Part shown: one piece after another, positions 25,846 through 34,853 of the stretch
Layout of the letters: each line of letters starts with the position of its first letter
Position numbering within the stretch: the first letter of the stretch is position 1
NCBI GenBank assembly: GCA_965208745.1
Contig: CBDBPN010000004.1
Coordinates: forward strand, 2,418,001 to 2,482,000
From: VXNE01 sp965208745
Lineage (GTDB): Bacteria; Pseudomonadota; Gammaproteobacteria; Pseudomonadales; Azotimanducaceae
DNA length: 64,000 nt
Direction of reading: 5' to 3'
Made by a program: the position numbers and the translations under genes
Notes under the pieces: generated by a model
Told to the model about the DNA's origin: nothing
Database searches by the model: none
The model's input: only the letters and a program-made list of their open reading frames with translations

Positions 25846-27477
25846 CTATACACCGCCTCCCGTGGCCGCCGCCGAGTCCTTCGGGGGTGGGGCGGTGGCG
25901 CCGGGGTAGGCATCGAACCGGTCCTGGTCGAGGGCGGCGAGGAGAAGGCGCGTCCATGCCGGGGCAACGTCCGCGGCGGCCTGGCCGAGCGCCTTCGTCG
26001 TGAGCCCGCGTACGTAGCGGTCGTGGTCGCCGAGGCCGCGCTCGGCGAAACGCAGCAGCCGGTCGTCCGACAGCCGCCCGTTTGCGGTCAGTTGCAGCAG
26101 CGCATAGCAGACGTTCTCGCGCACGGTCGAACGGTGCAGTTCGAGCATGTGGGTGTTGTCGGATTCCACCGCGGGATCGAGGCGTTCGAGGAGCGCGTCC
26201 ACCACGGCGTCCGGCAGGGCGTCGCGGCGCGCCAGGTTGCCGAGGGCGAACGCGGCGTTCGAGCGTACGAAGTCGTCCGGGTCGTGCAGGCGGTCGGCGA
26301 GCACGGACGCGGCGCGCCGATCCGTGGTCCGGGTCTCGCCGATGGCGAACGTCGCCACTCGCCGCGTCCGCGGGTCGTCGTGCGCGGTGGCGTTGCACAG
26401 CGTCTCGAGTGCGCGGTCGCCGGCCACGCCAAGGGCATATCCGCTCGCCCTCCGCACGGCCTCGCGCTCGTGGGTGAGGCCGCGTGCCAGGGCGTCGAGG
26501 GCGTCGTCGTCGGAGGCCGCCCGGGCTCCGAGCAGGTACGCCGCCTCCATGCGGTCCGCCTCGGTCGAGGCGTCGACAAGGGCCTGGAGGGCGACCCCGT
26601 TTTCCGCTGGCGGCGTGCAGGGCGCGCCCCGCATCCAGGCCCAGTTGCGCTCGACGATGGGTCGTATGGCGGGCCGGACGCCGGCGGTGTCGGGTCGGGG
26701 GGCACGGTTGCGCCAGGCGGGCCGCGTCGGCTCCCGCGTGCTCGCGAAATAGAACTTGTAGAGGTAGCGACGACCCGTGAAATCGGGATGCTGGCGGGTG
26801 CCCCGATGAATGAGATCGTAATGGGCGAGGACGACGCTGCCGGCGGCGAGCGGCAGTCGGCGGGGGTGCAGGCTCTCCACCCCGAGCGAGTCGATGGACG
26901 CGCGCAGACGCCGGTCGCGGCGCTCGAGGTCCGGGTCCGCGCCGGCGTCCGCATCGAAACCGCGGTCGATGGGATCGGCGGCGTGCCACCGGTCACCGCG
27001 CTCGAAGTCCCGGGTCCAGTACTGCGTGCCGGGAACCACCTCGGTGGGCCCGTTGTCGAGGGTCACCTCCTGGGGATAGTAGAAGAGCATGGCCATGAGG
27101 GGCCGATGGGACCGGTAGTGCCCGCGCTCGTTCCAGGGCAGGTTGCCGTCCTGGTGGAAGCCCTGGTCCCGTCGGGACGACGCGTGCACGTAGTTGTGGG
27201 GATGCAGGACGTAGTGCTCGCCCAGGATGCTGGTCAGGGCCCCGGCCACGGTCGGGCACGAGATCATCTCCCGGATGCGCGGGATGCGGGCGACGACGTT
27301 GTCGCCGAAGACGTGCAGGTGGACGGCGAAGCCTTCGAAATGGCGGCCCTCGTCGTAAAGGTCCGAGGCGGCCTGGAACATCTCCCGGTGGTAGGCGCCG
27401 GGCAGCTCCGCCGGTTCCAGGAGCAGGAAGCCGTCGGCCAGGAAGCGGGACATCTTCTCGTCGTCGAGCAGGTGCAT
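25846..27477 (-). CDS. Phytanoyl-CoA dioxygenase (PhyH) domain fused to HEAT repeats
   Basis: This 543-residue two-part protein carries a PhyH-type Fe(II)/2-oxoglutarate oxygenase in residues 1-260: iron ligands His108 and Asp110 (GFHQDGN), distal His224 (LIHRGTRQH), and Arg236 or Arg237 after it. Residues about 290-520 form a series of HEAT-like helical repeats, for example EAVRRASGYALGVAGD, RTRRVATFAIGET and DFVRSNAAFALGNL. HEAT arrays bind proteins or cofactors. No catalytic role is known for such a fusion here. It lies upstream of the TauD-like gene on the same strand. Confidence 0.85.
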   Translation of the reverse strand: MHLLDDEKMSRFLADGFLLLEPAELPGAYHREMFQAASDLYDEGRHFEGFAVHLHVFGDNVVARIPRIREMISCPTVAGALTSILGEHYVLHPHNYVHASSRRDQGFHQDGNLPWNERGHYRSHRPLMAMLFYYPQEVTLDNGPTEVVPGTQYWTRDFERGDRWHAADPIDRGFDADAGADPDLERRDRRLRASIDSLGVESLHPRRLPLAAGSVVLAHYDLIHRGTRQHPDFTGRRYLYKFYFASTREPTRPAWRNRAPRPDTAGVRPAIRPIVERNWAWMRGAPCTPPAENGVALQALVDASTEADRMEAAYLLGARAASDDDALDALARGLTHEREAVRRASGYALGVAGDRALETLCNATAHDDPRTRRVATFAIGETRTTDRRAASVLADRLHDPDDFVRSNAAFALGNLARRDALPDAVVDALLERLDPAVESDNTHMLELHRSTVRENVCYALLQLTANGRLSDDRLLRFAERGLGDHDRYVRGLTTKALGQAAADVAPAWTRLLLAALDQDRFDAYPGATAPPPKDSAAATGGGV

Positions 27478-27563
27478 GGCGGTCGCCTGGGTGGGAGCGG
27501 CGGCGGGATGTTATCAACTGCGCAGGCAGCTATGATCCGTGGCGGACCGAGGAGGGGGACCAG

Positions 27564-28748
27564 ATGGCGGCACTCGACGGCTTTCGCGTTCTCGACATGA
27601 CCCAGTACGAGGCGGGCACGTCCTGCACGCAGGCATTGGCCTGGCTGGGGGCGGACGTGGTGAAGGTCGAATCGCCGCGCGGGGACCCCGGCCGCGGCCC
27701 CACGGGAAACGCCGAGTACTTCATCGTCTGGAACAGCAACAAGCGCAGCGTCTCGATCGACCTGCGGCACCCGCGCGGCCGCCAGATGCTGCTCGACATG
27801 CTGCCCCGCTACGACGCCTTCGTGGAGAACTACGGGCCGGGCGTGATGGAGAAGCTCGATCTGGGCTACGACGTCATGAAGACCGTGAACCCGGGGATCA
27901 TCTATGCGCGCGTCAAGGGCTTCGGGCTCGAGGGCCCCTGGTCCGACTACAAGTGCTACGACATGGTCGCGCAGTCGGCGGCGGGGGCGTTCTCGATCAC
28001 CGGCGAGCCGGACGGTCCGCCCGTGCGCCCGGGGCCGACCACGGGAGACGCCGGCACGGGAGTGCAGATGGCCCTCGCGATCACCGCCGCGTACGCCCAG
28101 AAGCTCCGTACCGGCAAGGGGCAGCACATCGAGCTCTCGATGCAGGAAGCGATGACCTACTACCTGCGCACGGCGACGGCGAGCACGCACTTCGGGGCGC
28201 GGCCATCCCTGCGGGTGGGCAACGGCGGCCGTCCGACGATGTCCCTCTACCGGTCCGGGGGCGACGGCCCGAACGACTACCTCTTCGTGATGGCGGTCAC
28301 GCACCGCATGTGGGAGAACCTGTGCCGGGCGATGGAGCGCCCGGACCTCCTGGAGGACCCGCGCTACGCGGACCATGCGGCCCGGCAGGAGAACCGCACG
28401 GCCCTCTCCGCCGAGATCGCCGCCTGGGTGGTGGAACGGGACAAGTACGAGGGGATGCGCGCGCTCTGCGATGCCGGCGTTCCGGCGAGCGCGGTGCTTG
28501 ACACGAAGGACCTATATGAGAACCCGCATCTCGTCGGCCGCGGCTTCGTGCGCGAGGTCGACCATCCCGTGCACGGGCGCATCAAGCTGCTCGGATGGCC
28601 GGCCCGGATGTCGGAAAGCGCCGTGCCCGTCGAGCCGGCGCCCCTGCTCGGTCAGCATTCGCGCGAGGTCGTCGCCGCCGACCTCGGCCTCGCGGCGGAC
28701 GCGATCGACGAACTGGTCCGCGAAGGAGTGCTGACCGAAGCGTCCTGA
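27564..28748 (+). CDS. CaiB/BaiF family (class III) CoA transferase
   Basis: This 394-residue protein opens with GFRVLDMTQYEAGTSCTQAL and then GADVVKVESPRGDPGR. The catalytic Asp expected in family III enzymes is in TTGDAGTGVQMAL. Family members move CoA between carboxylic acids through an aspartyl-CoA thioester. Length is standard. The start ATG 27564 has GAGGGGG upstream. It is divergent from the PhyH-HEAT gene with 86 nt between starts, so the two may share a regulatory region. Substrates are unknown. Confidence 0.88.
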   Translation: MAALDGFRVLDMTQYEAGTSCTQALAWLGADVVKVESPRGDPGRGPTGNAEYFIVWNSNKRSVSIDLRHPRGRQMLLDMLPRYDAFVENYGPGVMEKLDLGYDVMKTVNPGIIYARVKGFGLEGPWSDYKCYDMVAQSAAGAFSITGEPDGPPVRPGPTTGDAGTGVQMALAITAAYAQKLRTGKGQHIELSMQEAMTYYLRTATASTHFGARPSLRVGNGGRPTMSLYRSGGDGPNDYLFVMAVTHRMWENLCRAMERPDLLEDPRYADHAARQENRTALSAEIAAWVVERDKYEGMRALCDAGVPASAVLDTKDLYENPHLVGRGFVREVDHPVHGRIKLLGWPARMSESAVPVEPAPLLGQHSREVVAADLGLAADAIDELVREGVLTEAS

Positions 28749-28760
28749 CGAGAACTCCGC

Positions 28761-30407
28761 TTACACACCCGGCATCGCACCTCGCCCTGCGGCCAGGTAC
28801 GTTTGGGCCTCGGCCTTCCACGAGATGTCGCGGTCCTGCCAGCCCTGGAGCAGGCGGCCGTAAAGCGCGCTCGCTTCGGCGTGCTCGCCGAGTGCGGCGT
28901 GGGCGCGCGCCAGGCCCCGCAGCGACAGCGGCCGGTTGGGCGTGCGCAGCAGCGATGCCTCGAAGGCGTCGATGGCTTTCCGTGGCCGGTCCGCCGCGAG
29001 CAGGGCCTCGCCGTGGAGTTCGTGGACGGGCTTCAACGGGTTCGGGGCGCCGTTGGGCGGGCGCATCGACTCGGCGACCGCCACGCCCTCCGCGAGCAAC
29101 TCGAGACCGGCTTCCGTGTCGCCGCGGGCGATGGCGAGCATGCCGGCAACCTCCTTCACCATGATCTGCAGCGGCTTGCTGTTGCGGGCGTAGTAGGAGC
29201 GGTCGCCGTCCTCTGCGCTCGCTTCCTCTGCAAGGGCGGACAGCCTGTCGGCCGCGGCTTCGGCCAGCGCGAGGTCGCCCGTGTGCACGGCGCCGAGTCC
29301 CGTGGCGAGGAGTTCCGTCGCCGGCGAGTCGTCGGTGACGGGCCGCGGGTCCCATGCCTCCCGCTCGATGGCCATGCGGGCGCGCACCTGCGGAATGATG
29401 CCGGCGACCATGGGCTCCTTCTCGGCGTGCTCCCGCACGCCTTCGGAACGCTGGATCCACACCGCCGCCCGGTCGTAGTCGCCGCGCTGCAGGTCCCCGT
29501 ACTGGCCCCAGTCGAGCGAATGCAGCATGTCGCCCAGGCTGTCGCCGGGCTCCCAGAGATCGACCGCCGCCTCGTACGCGGACTGGTTCGACGCGGAGAC
29601 GCGGTCCCACATGCCGCGCTGGATGAAGATGTGCGACGGCATGTGCCGGGCGTGCGAGACCTTCTCGGCGATGTCGGCGAAGACGTACGCCGCCGGCAGC
29701 GCCAGCGGTGCGTGCACCGGATCGTCGAAGGCGTGGATCGCGTAGTGGGCAGCCCCCGGGTGATGGGGGTTTCGGTCGAGCAGTTGCAGGGCGATGGATC
29801 CCGCGAGCACGTTCGAGCGCATGGCCTCGCCGGCGGGACCGGCGGACATCAGGAGGGACAGGGCGTAGAAGGCGGCGACCTCGTCGTCGTCCGGGTAGGC
29901 CTCGTGGAGGCTGCGCATCGCCGCCGTGTAGGCGCGCCGGCGCGCGAGGGTGTCGTCTTTCTTGCGAGGGGTTTCCCCTGACGCGGGCCGCCCTCGCGCT
30001 CCCCGGCTGAGGGCTCCCCCAAAGAAGAGCGCCTCCACCGCGGCGATAAAGCCCCTTTCCCTCGCGGTGGGCGCCTTGGCCAGCCGTTCCTCGGGAGTGT
30101 CGCCAAGGCGCCGCAGGATCTCCCGCGGGGTGTCCAGGTCCCGCTCGCCGATGAGCGGGTGGTTGTAGCAGAGGGACTCGCCCCAGTACGCCATGGCGAA
30201 GTCTGGGTCGATTTCCTGCGCCGCCTGGAACTCCGTGCGCGCCTGCTTCCAGCCGAAGCTGTGCAGGATGGTCACTCCCCGCAGGAAACGCTCCTGGGCC
30301 GGCCCCGTTGCCGAGGTGGGGAACGTGATCGATCCGAGGCCCTTGAGATCCGCCGCGACGGCCGACAGCGACAGCATCGGGACGAGGAGGGAAGCGAAGC
30401 GTTTCAT
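28761..30407 (-). CDS. Exported TPR-repeat protein carrying an in-frame palindromic insert
   Basis: This 548-residue protein has a cleavable signal (MKRFASLLVPMLSLSAVAA). The rest is helical and TPR-like: FGWKQARTEFQAAQEIDPDF, NPHHPGAAHYAIHAFDDP and RKAIDAFEASLLRTPNRPLS. It resembles exported TPR proteins of unknown role found near catabolic genes. Residues about 130-150 (GALSRGARGRPASGETPRKK) are encoded by the palindromic repeat at 29958-30014 and look foreign to the TPR pattern. The start ATG 30407 overlaps the preceding synthetase stop by 4 nt. A much longer reading frame runs through upstream but is only the shadow of that gene. Confidence 0.82.
   Translation of the reverse strand: MKRFASLLVPMLSLSAVAADLKGLGSITFPTSATGPAQERFLRGVTILHSFGWKQARTEFQAAQEIDPDFAMAYWGESLCYNHPLIGERDLDTPREILRRLGDTPEERLAKAPTARERGFIAAVEALFFGGALSRGARGRPASGETPRKKDDTLARRRAYTAAMRSLHEAYPDDDEVAAFYALSLLMSAGPAGEAMRSNVLAGSIALQLLDRNPHHPGAAHYAIHAFDDPVHAPLALPAAYVFADIAEKVSHARHMPSHIFIQRGMWDRVSASNQSAYEAAVDLWEPGDSLGDMLHSLDWGQYGDLQRGDYDRAAVWIQRSEGVREHAEKEPMVAGIIPQVRARMAIEREAWDPRPVTDDSPATELLATGLGAVHTGDLALAEAAADRLSALAEEASAEDGDRSYYARNSKPLQIMVKEVAGMLAIARGDTEAGLELLAEGVAVAESMRPPNGAPNPLKPVHELHGEALLAADRPRKAIDAFEASLLRTPNRPLSLRGLARAHAALGEHAEASALYGRLLQGWQDRDISWKAEAQTYLAAGRGAMPGV
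29958..30014 (-). repeat. Palindromic element inside the TPR gene
   Basis: On the minus strand the element reads GCCCTCAGCCGGGGAGCGCG, then AGGG, a longer central part, CCCCTCGC and AAGAAA. Both flanks match the copies at 35951-36040 and 58617-58657. The centre is expanded to about 19 nt compared with 4 nt in those copies. It is inserted in frame without a stop codon. Confidence 0.78.
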
Positions 30408-32575
30408 GCCTGGAGACTCCCTTGGGCTGTTGGTGGGAGGAGTCCCGCCGAGCGGGCCCAGCGGTACTTCGCGCCGAGCACGGCCACGGGTTTCTCCGCA
30501 GTGTACGGATAGGCCAGGATGTTCCGGTCCATCAGGTAGTCGCAGGCCTCCTCGATCTCGACGTCGCCGACCAGGGAGGCGACCACGGGCTTGTCGACGC
30601 CGCGGCCGCGCGCTTCTCCGACCGCTTCGCCGAGGAGCTCCGCAAACACCATGGGCGGCGTGATGATCGTGTGCCAGTAGCCGAGCACGAGGGCGTGGAT
30701 GCGATCGTCCGCCAGGGCGAGATCGATCGTGGCCCGGTAGGTGGTAGGGGGTTCGCCGCCCGTGATGTCGACCGGGTTGCCGGAGGCCCCGAACGGCGGG
30801 ATGAACTCCTTGAAGGCGGCGTCGAGATCGTCGGGCATGTCCATGAGCGACAGGCCGTGGTCGGCGCAGGCGTCCGACAACAGGACGCCGGACCCGCCGG
30901 CCCCGGTCAGGATGAGGATGTTCTCGCCCTCGGGATGCGGTAGCACCTGCAGGCCGCGCGCGAACTCGAGCATGTCGTTCAGCGTGGCCGCCCGGATGAC
31001 GCCGCTCTGGCGCAGGACGGCGTCGTAGACGCGGTCGTCGCCGGCAAGGGCGCCGGTGTGGGAGTTCGCGGCGCGCGCGCCCATGCTGGTCCGTCCGGCC
31101 TTGAGCACCACGACGGGCTTCTTCCGGGACACGCGGGCGGCCACGTCCGCGAACGCGCGGCCGTCCTTCAGGTCCTCGACGTGCATCGCGATGACCTCGG
31201 TGTTCGGGTCCTGCTCGAAGAACGTCAGCAGGTCGTCCTCGTCGATGTCCGACTTGTTGCCGAGACCGACGATGGCCGAGACGCCCATCTTCGCCGAGCG
31301 GCTGAAGCCCACGATCGCCATGCCGACGCCGCCGCTCTGCGACGACAGGGCGACCTTGCCCTGCTCGGTGTATGGCGTGCAGAACGTGGCGCAGAGGTTC
31401 TTGTGCGTATAGTAGAAGCCGTAGATGTTCGGCCCCATGAGGCGCACGTTGTTCTCCCGGGCGACCGCGACGATCTCGTCCTGGAGGGCGTGCTCGCCGA
31501 CTTCGGCGAACCCCGATGGGATGAGGATGGCGCCCGGGATGCCCTTCCTGCCGCACTCGGCGAGCGCCCCGGCGACGAGCGGTGCGGGGATGCAGAAGAT
31601 GGCGATGTCGACGTCGCCGGGGACGTCGACCACGCTCGCGTGGCAGGCGCGGCCGAGGATGACGTCCGCCTTGGGATGAATGGGATAAAGCGCGCCCTCG
31701 TAACCGCCGTCGATGAGGTTCTTCATCACGGAGTTGCCGATCTTCCCCTCGCCGGCGGAGGCGCCGATGACGGCTACCGCGTCCGGCTGCATGATGCGGC
31801 GCATGGCGGCCAGGATCTCGTCCTCCGAAGGCCGGTAACGCGGCTCAGCCGGCGCCTTGAGGAGGATGCGCGCGTCGACCGCGCAGACTCCCTCGGCGGT
31901 GGCGAAGACCGGGTTCAGGTCCAGTTCGTGGATCTCGGGCACGTCGGTCACGAGGCGGCCGACGGCGGCGATGAGCGAAGCCAGGGCGGCACGGTCGACG
32001 CCCGGCGCGCCGCGTACGCCGTCGAGGACGGCGGCGCCGGCAAGCTCGTCCAGCATCGCGGCGGCTTCTTCCTCGGTGGCGGGCGCCAGGCGGAAGGTGA
32101 GGTCCCCGAGCACTTCCACCAGCACGCCGCCGAGCCCGAAGGCGACCAGCTTGCCGAAGACGGGATCGGTCGCCGCCCCCACGATCACCTCGGTCGCCCC
32201 ATCGGCGGCGAACTGCCGCTGCACGAGGACGCCGCCGATGGCGGCGTCGGGGTCGTGCGCGCGGGTCCGCTCGACGACCTCGTGGCACGCTTCGCGCAGC
32301 GCTTCGTCGGTCTGAAGGCCAACGATCACGCCGCCGATGTCGGTCTTGTGCAGCACGTCGCGGGACTCGATCTTGGCGACCACCGGATAGCCGATCTCCG
32401 CCGCGATCGCGCAGGCCTCGTCGCGGGATTTGGCGACGCCCTGCGCCGGCATCGCTATGCCATACGCATCGCAGACCCGCTTGGCCTCGGCCGCTGTCAG
32501 CGAGGTTCGGCCCTCGCCCATGGCCGCCGCGACGATCTCGCGAACGGTCCCCTCGCCCGACATGTGGTCCGACAT
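30404..32575 (-). CDS. ADP-forming acyl-CoA synthetase, single chain
   Basis: This 723-residue protein joins, in order, an ATP-grasp domain (about 1-240; YPVVAKIESRDVLHKTDIGG), a CoA-binding Rossmann domain (PDAVAVIGASAGEGKIGNSV, from about 270) and succinyl-CoA synthetase-like ligase domains. SHTGALAGDDRVYDA carries the His that is phosphorylated in acetyl-CoA synthetases of this type. The reaction is acyl-CoA + ADP + Pi to acid + CoA + ATP, or the reverse; the acid is unknown. The ATP-grasp part comes first, one of several known permutations. It is coupled to the TPR gene by a 4-nt overlap. Confidence 0.87.
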   Translation of the reverse strand: MSDHMSGEGTVREIVAAAMGEGRTSLTAAEAKRVCDAYGIAMPAQGVAKSRDEACAIAAEIGYPVVAKIESRDVLHKTDIGGVIVGLQTDEALREACHEVVERTRAHDPDAAIGGVLVQRQFAADGATEVIVGAATDPVFGKLVAFGLGGVLVEVLGDLTFRLAPATEEEAAAMLDELAGAAVLDGVRGAPGVDRAALASLIAAVGRLVTDVPEIHELDLNPVFATAEGVCAVDARILLKAPAEPRYRPSEDEILAAMRRIMQPDAVAVIGASAGEGKIGNSVMKNLIDGGYEGALYPIHPKADVILGRACHASVVDVPGDVDIAIFCIPAPLVAGALAECGRKGIPGAILIPSGFAEVGEHALQDEIVAVARENNVRLMGPNIYGFYYTHKNLCATFCTPYTEQGKVALSSQSGGVGMAIVGFSRSAKMGVSAIVGLGNKSDIDEDDLLTFFEQDPNTEVIAMHVEDLKDGRAFADVAARVSRKKPVVVLKAGRTSMGARAANSHTGALAGDDRVYDAVLRQSGVIRAATLNDMLEFARGLQVLPHPEGENILILTGAGGSGVLLSDACADHGLSLMDMPDDLDAAFKEFIPPFGASGNPVDITGGEPPTTYRATIDLALADDRIHALVLGYWHTIITPPMVFAELLGEAVGEARGRGVDKPVVASLVGDVEIEEACDYLMDRNILAYPYTAEKPVAVLGAKYRWARSAGLLPPTAQGSLQA

Positions 32576-32641
32576 GCAGTCCTCCCCTGTGTTGACCCAA
32601 GATTAACCGAAGCCGGCGAGCCTGGTCGTGCCGCCGGGGTG

Positions 32642-33505
32642 TCAGGCGCCGGTGGCGGCGCGCTCCCGGAAGGCGACCAGCGCGGCCTTCGCCGAGTCGG
32701 GATGGCCGACCAGGAACGCGCGCCCCCCCGCGCGGAGGCCGAGCAACGCTTCGCGGTCGCCACTCAGGTTGGCCACTTCGGCACAGGCGAATCCGGCCAC
32801 GCCGAACAGCGCCAGCAACTCGTTTCCCAGGTCGAACAGGTGCATCGGACGGGTCGTGACGCCGGCCAGATCACGGTCCATGCAAGTCGCTGCGAACGCG
32901 CGGAAGTACGCGGGGAGGTTGCGCTCCCGGGGCGAGATGTCGAGCGCCCCGGATTCGACGACGCCGGGTCCCACCTGCAGCGCCGACTCGAGCAGGCCGC
33001 GATGGTATTCGGGGCGCGCAAGCACCGTGAGCCGACCGTCGCCGACTCCGAGGATGCGCGTGTAGCCATGCCTGGAGACGGGCGACAGGATCTCGCCGTC
33101 GATCTGGAGGAGGCCGAGGGGCAGAAGCGACTGGAACTCGGACACGAAGCCGCTGCCGAGGACGATGGTGGCCGCACCGTCGAGCGCCGACCTGCCCGTC
33201 AGCCGGCGCGAGGGTCCCGGGGAGAGCACGATGGGTTCGAAGCGGCGATGCTCGATTGCGAGCAGGAGGGCGCCGTCGGTGCGGTGCAGCGCCACCCCAT
33301 CGAGGCTGTTGGCGATCTGGCCGGCGAAGTCCGCCCATGCCTCGGGCGAGACGGGTTCTGCCGTCCCGTCCGCCAGCCATGCCACGGCGGGAAGCGCGGT
33401 GGCGGGAGCGTCGCGGGACGTATGCTCCTCCACGCGGTCGCACCCGGCCATGCAGACATAACAGACGGCAAGCGCCGCCCACGTCACCGTTCGGCCCCCT
33501 CTCAT
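32642..33505 (-). CDS. Putative lipoprotein, possibly phosphodiester glycosidase-like (DUF2233)
   Basis: This 287-residue protein has an N-terminal hydrophobic segment ending CMAGC, a plausible lipobox. The middle section VLGSGFVSEFQSLLPLGLL, then QIDGEILSP and ILGVGDGRLTVLA recalls the phosphodiester glycosidase (NAGPA/DUF2233) fold, where a GF..(..)PxGLLxxDG pattern is usual. The match is by eye and weak. There is no clear operon partner; the next gene on this strand begins 57 nt before its stop side and encodes an unrelated synthetase. Confidence 0.55.
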   Translation of the reverse strand: MRGGRTVTWAALAVCYVCMAGCDRVEEHTSRDAPATALPAVAWLADGTAEPVSPEAWADFAGQIANSLDGVALHRTDGALLLAIEHRRFEPIVLSPGPSRRLTGRSALDGAATIVLGSGFVSEFQSLLPLGLLQIDGEILSPVSRHGYTRILGVGDGRLTVLARPEYHRGLLESALQVGPGVVESGALDISPRERNLPAYFRAFAATCMDRDLAGVTTRPMHLFDLGNELLALFGVAGFACAEVANLSGDREALLGLRAGGRAFLVGHPDSAKAALVAFRERAATGA

Positions 33506-33562
33506 GCCGCGCCACGGTACCCAAAGCGTGGCGGAACGCCAAGCGCGACCGCGGGCCTTCCT

Positions 33563-34069
33563 TCAACTCCCGACGGGCAGGGCGACCAGGGTGCCCAGGC
33601 GCTCCGTCGAAGCCGGGCCCATCGCGTCGACGGCGTCGCTCAGCCGTCCCCCGCAATCGAGCACGGTGTCGGCGAGCGCGACGATGCGCCGGTTCGGCCG
33701 GGCGTGTGGTGCGGCCTTGCGGAGGGCTCGCGCGGATACGAACGGGTCCCCGGTGCTGAGGAAGTGCGCCAGCAACGCGGTCGCGCTCGAGCGGCTGACG
33801 CCGGCGAGGCAGTGCACCATCAACGGATCCCCGGCTCGCCAGTCGTCGAGAAAGCGGACGATGACCTCGACGTGATGGCGCTCCGGAAGAACCGACCCCG
33901 GCGCCGGTTCGGAGATGTCGTGCACCGGAACGCGCAGGTGGCGTTCCGGGGACACGGCGGTCGGCGTGGGAGGCTGGAACTCCGGCTGGATGATGGAGAT
34001 CAGGCGATCCGGACGCACCGCCCGCGCGTGGGTCTCGAGATCGGCGAGATTGCTGACGTAAATGGTCAT
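33563..34069 (-). CDS. Protein tyrosine/dual-specificity phosphatase
   Basis: This 168-residue cytoplasmic protein has the cysteine-phosphatase signature HCLAGVSRSSATALLAHFL (HCxxGxSRS) at about residues 96-114. An upstream acidic loop VHDISEP (about residues 49-55) could supply the general-acid Asp. The length fits a minimal bacterial PTP. Its substrates cannot be told. It is divergent from sfsA and its start overlaps the region where a longer sfsA frame would begin, one reason for choosing the shorter sfsA. Confidence 0.84.
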   Translation of the reverse strand: MTIYVSNLADLETHARAVRPDRLISIIQPEFQPPTPTAVSPERHLRVPVHDISEPAPGSVLPERHHVEVIVRFLDDWRAGDPLMVHCLAGVSRSSATALLAHFLSTGDPFVSARALRKAAPHARPNRRIVALADTVLDCGGRLSDAVDAMGPASTERLGTLVALPVGS

Positions 34070-34136
34070 TCTTCTGAGGACGCCCCGTGACTGGCATTAT
34101 CGCCTGACGGTGGCCCGGGGAAAGGAGCCGGGTGCG

Positions 34137-34841
34137 TTGAGATTCTTGCCGCCCCTCGAGTCCGGCGTGCTGCTGCGACGCTACAAGCGCTTCCTCGCCG
34201 ACGTGGAGGTGGCGGGCCGCGGCGTCGTCACCATGCACTGCGCGAACACCGGGGCAATGCTCGGCTGCGACACGCCCGGGAGCCCGGCGTGGTTCTCGAC
34301 GTCGGGCAACCCGAAACGGAAGTACCCCCAGAGCCTGGAACTGGTCGAGGTTCGGGACGGCGGGCGCGCCTGCACGGTCTGCGTCAACACGGCGCGCCCG
34401 AACGCCATCGTCGGGGAGGCGCTCGCCGCGGGACGGATCACGGAGCTGCGCCAGGGCCCGGCGCGCCGCGAGGTGCCGATTCCCGGCGAGGCCGGCCGCT
34501 TCGATTTCGCGCTCGGAGGCGCGCTGCCGACGTTCGTCGAAGTCAAGAGCGTCACGCTCTGCCGGGACGGTGTCGGCGCCTTTCCGGACGCGGTCAGCGA
34601 GCGGGCGCGACGGCATGTGCGGGCGCTCGCCCGCTGCGTCGCGCGCGGCCACCGCAGCGTGCTGCTGTTCTGCGCCCCGCACACGGGTATCCGACGGGTG
34701 ACGGTCGCGGACGACATCGACCCCGGGTACGGCGAGGCGGTGCGGGACGCCGTGGCGGCCGGCGTCGAAGTGCTGGCGTACGGCTGCGTCGTGACGCCCG
34801 GGGAGATCGTGATCGAGGGGCCGTTGCCGCTGGCGCTCTGA
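34137..34841 (+). CDS. sfsA: SfsA family DNA/RNA nuclease
   Basis: This is 234 residues from TTG 34137, the same length as E. coli SfsA. The TTG has AGGAG 9 nt upstream. Longer in-frame options from GTG 34110 or ATG 34062 would overlap the divergent phosphatase gene. Typical motifs are LLRRYKRFLADVEVAGRG, VTMHCANTGAMLGC, SGNPKRKYPQSLEL and FVEVKSVTLCRDGVGAFPDA. SfsA was first described as a sugar fermentation stimulation protein and has a nuclease-like fold with an acidic site and Lys in EVKS. It converges on the PfkB kinase gene 12 nt away. Confidence 0.9.
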   Translation: MRFLPPLESGVLLRRYKRFLADVEVAGRGVVTMHCANTGAMLGCDTPGSPAWFSTSGNPKRKYPQSLELVEVRDGGRACTVCVNTARPNAIVGEALAAGRITELRQGPARREVPIPGEAGRFDFALGGALPTFVEVKSVTLCRDGVGAFPDAVSERARRHVRALARCVARGHRSVLLFCAPHTGIRRVTVADDIDPGYGEAVRDAVAAGVEVLAYGCVVTPGEIVIEGPLPLAL

Positions 34842-34853
34842 TCGGGGGGCGCG

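Noticed and set aside
28761..31556. A 931-codon frame reading into the TPR gene
   Set aside because: The first third is an out-of-frame shadow of the acyl-CoA synthetase; the signal peptide at 30407 marks the true start.
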